Source of the DNA: CAZCBN01 sp964496975
GTDB lineage: Bacteria > Planctomycetota > Phycisphaerae > Phycisphaerales > UBA1924
Direction: 5' to 3'
Length of the DNA: 6,196 bases
Assembly: GCA_964496975.1 (NCBI GenBank)
Contig: CAZCBN010000160.1
Coordinates: forward strand, 1 to 6,196
Position numbers and translations under genes: made by a program. The notes under the pieces were generated by a model, which had not been told where the DNA came from, did no database searches, and saw nothing but the letters and a program-made list of their open reading frames with translations. This document shows positions 4,992 through 6,196 of the stretch, piece after piece. How positions within the stretch are numbered: position 1 is the first letter of the stretch; each line of letters begins with the position of its first letter.

Positions 4992-6196
4992 ATGGGCGGC
5001 ATCTCTGGCGCGGGGCTGATCAGCGGGATCGACACGCAGTCGCTGGTCAATCAGTTGATCGCGGTGGCGAGCCGGCCGCAGCAGCTTGCGCAGCAGCGGC
5101 TTGTGCAGCTGCAGACGCAGCAGGCGGCGTACCTGGACATCAACAGCCGGCTGCTGGCGGTGAAGACCGCGGCGGGCCGGTTCCGGGTGGACCGGCTCTT
5201 TCAGACGAAGACGGCGACGACGACGAACGCCGACGTGCTGACGGCGACGGCGGCCCGCAGCGCGCAGCCGGGCAACTACTCATTCACGGTCGACCGGCTC
5301 GTGACGACGCAGCAGCTTTTGACCAAGGGGTTCACCGACCGGACGGAGTCGCCCTTCGGCGCGGAGAGCTTCACGTTTGAGACGGAGGCGGCGCGGCTCG
5401 ACGCGGACCGGTCGCTTTCGGATCTCAACGCGGGCGACGGCATCCGCCGCGGCGTGGTGCGCGTGACCGACACGAACAACCAGACGGCGGACGTGGACCT
5501 GTCTCGCGCGGCGACGGTGTCTGAGGTGCTGGACGCGTTCAACAGCGCGGGGCTCTCGGTGACGGCGTCGACGTCGGGCGGGTCGTTCGTGCTGACGGGC
5601 GTGACGGCGGTGGCGGACGTGGGCACGGTGGGGACGGCGGAGAGCCTGGGCCTGACGGGCACGGGGGCGACGCTGTCGGGCGGCACGCTGACGGGTCGGA
5701 GCGTGTTCACGCTGTCGACGGGGACGTCGCTGACGGCGCTGAACGACGGGAACGGCGTGGACATCGGGACGGACTTCAGCTCGGACAACAGCCGGTTTGA
5801 CTTTGAGATCCGCGTGTCGAACGCCGACGGCAGCGACGAGAAGAGCGTGCGGGTGAACCTGGCGGCGCTGCAGGTGCGGAACGCCGAGACGAATCGGTTC
5901 GAGGTGTCGGAGCCGGCGGCGACGACGCTTGAGGACGTGATCGAGCGGATCAACACGGGGATCGAGCGTGCGTACGGCGAGGGGTTCACGGGGCTCAGCG
6001 TGGCCGTGAACTCGGCGACGGGGGCGCTGCAGCTGAACGTGGCGGACGGGCTGCGGATTGACTCGGTGGTGAGCCGGTCGGGGCAGAGCACGGCGGAGGA
6101 CCTGGGGCTTGCGAACATCGCGGAGGCGACGGGGCTTTCCGGGGCGCGAGCCTGGTCTCTTGCCGACAAAGCTCGGCGTAGCAATCCCCCAATGGC
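4992..6196 (+). CDS. fliD: Flagellar hook-associated protein 2 (filament cap FliD), C-terminus missing
   Basis: FliD caps the growing flagellar filament outside the cell and guides flagellin folding. The FliD N-terminal domain spans about 5-105. SGIDTQSLVNQLIAVASRPQ (11-30) is the classic opening, followed by a heptad-like helix with QxxLQTQQAAYLDINSRL (to 54). AQPGNYSFTVDRLVTTQQL (91-109) is the strand segment common to hook and filament proteins. Next come two related modules, about 141-226 and 248-384. Each opens with L-x-x-LN-x-G-x-G, continues with a T-x-x-(D/E)V segment leading to an N, and ends with AESLGL or AEDLGL. No signal peptide is expected, because FliD leaves by the flagellar export apparatus. 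Codons are almost all G- or C-ending up to residue 385. Residues 386-401 (RAWSLADKARRSNPPM) do not look like FliD and use different codons, so the genuine sequence may stop at about 6146. The C-terminal coiled-coil domain is not in the window. No other flagellar gene is visible. Confidence 0.93.
   Translation, partial: MGGISGAGLISGIDTQSLVNQLIAVASRPQQLAQQRLVQLQTQQAAYLDINSRLLAVKTAAGRFRVDRLFQTKTATTTNADVLTATAARSAQPGNYSFTVDRLVTTQQLLTKGFTDRTESPFGAESFTFETEAARLDADRSLSDLNAGDGIRRGVVRVTDTNNQTADVDLSRAATVSEVLDAFNSAGLSVTASTSGGSFVLTGVTAVADVGTVGTAESLGLTGTGATLSGGTLTGRSVFTLSTGTSLTALNDGNGVDIGTDFSSDNSRFDFEIRVSNADGSDEKSVRVNLAALQVRNAETNRFEVSEPAATTLEDVIERINTGIERAYGEGFTGLSVAVNSATGALQLNVADGLRIDSVVSRSGQSTAEDLGLANIAEATGLSGARAWSLADKARRSNPPM
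6147..6196. other. Compositionally foreign segment at the window end, inside the fliD frame
   Basis: Of the 16 full codons here, eight end in A or T (CGA, TCT, CTT, AAA, GCT, CGT, AAT, CCA). Only three of the preceding 31 do. The translation loses similarity to the first FliD module, which after LSG continues as a Gly/Thr/Ser-rich strand. The segment contains a small dyad (GCCGA 6162-6166, TCGGC 6173-6177) and CGAGC/GCTCG arms (6147-6151, 6171-6175). The frame stays open in the fliD direction, and the reverse strand is also open, reading GGLLRRALSARDQARA. It may be the edge of an insertion sequence or multicopy repeat, or a mis-joined contig end; too little is visible to name it. Confidence 0.55.

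Noticed and set aside
5896..5902. GGTTCGA word resembling a tRNA T-loop
   Set aside because: It lies inside the fliD reading frame and no acceptor stem or anticodon arm can be formed around it.
5276..6184. 302-codon minus-strand frame opposite fliD
   Set aside because: Ser/Thr/Val-rich low-complexity product, explained as the complement of fliD codons such as ACG, GCG and GAC. Only its first few codons fall in the foreign-looking terminal segment.

Overview
This 6.2 kb window comes from a very GC-rich bacterial chromosome with near-exclusive G/C-ending codons. It holds five protein genes: a metal-transporting P-type ATPase, gpsA, a DUF4230-like protein, a multi-pass membrane protein and fliD. 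High GC, a flagellated lifestyle, weak or absent Shine-Dalgarno sequences on several genes and a repeat-containing FliD fit Planctomycetota, perhaps Phycisphaerae. That assignment is an inference from style, not from a marker gene.

Layout. Positions 1-1687 (minus) encode most of a P1B-type heavy-metal ATPase that runs off the left edge. It has a very His-rich N-terminus and an unusual CPS metal-site motif. A 284-bp divergent spacer follows, then gpsA (1972-3069, plus), which encodes glycerol-3-phosphate dehydrogenase. gpsA converges on a minus-strand pair across a 75-bp spacer carrying a perfect 9-bp-stem hairpin. The pair is a predicted six-helix membrane protein (4691-3903) followed 35 bp downstream by a membrane-anchored DUF4230-like protein (3867-3145), probably one transcript. 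A second divergent spacer of 300 bp leads to fliD (plus, from 4992), the flagellar filament cap. It is visible for about 385 convincing residues, after which the sequence changes character and the window ends.

The genes do not form one pathway: metal export, phospholipid precursor synthesis, an uncharacterised membrane pair and flagellar assembly simply sit side by side. No RNA gene, CRISPR array, recognisable transposase or integrase is visible.

Three points deserve a second look. First, the last ~50 bases differ sharply in codon use and break the FliD repeat homology, suggesting a mobile or repeat edge or a chimeric contig end. Second, the ATPase has a CPS motif with a 23-His tail and no N-terminal CxxC metal-binding domain. 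Third, third-codon-position G versus C preference follows the top strand and switches in mid-window rather than following gene orientation. I found no clear evidence of a new multi-gene system.
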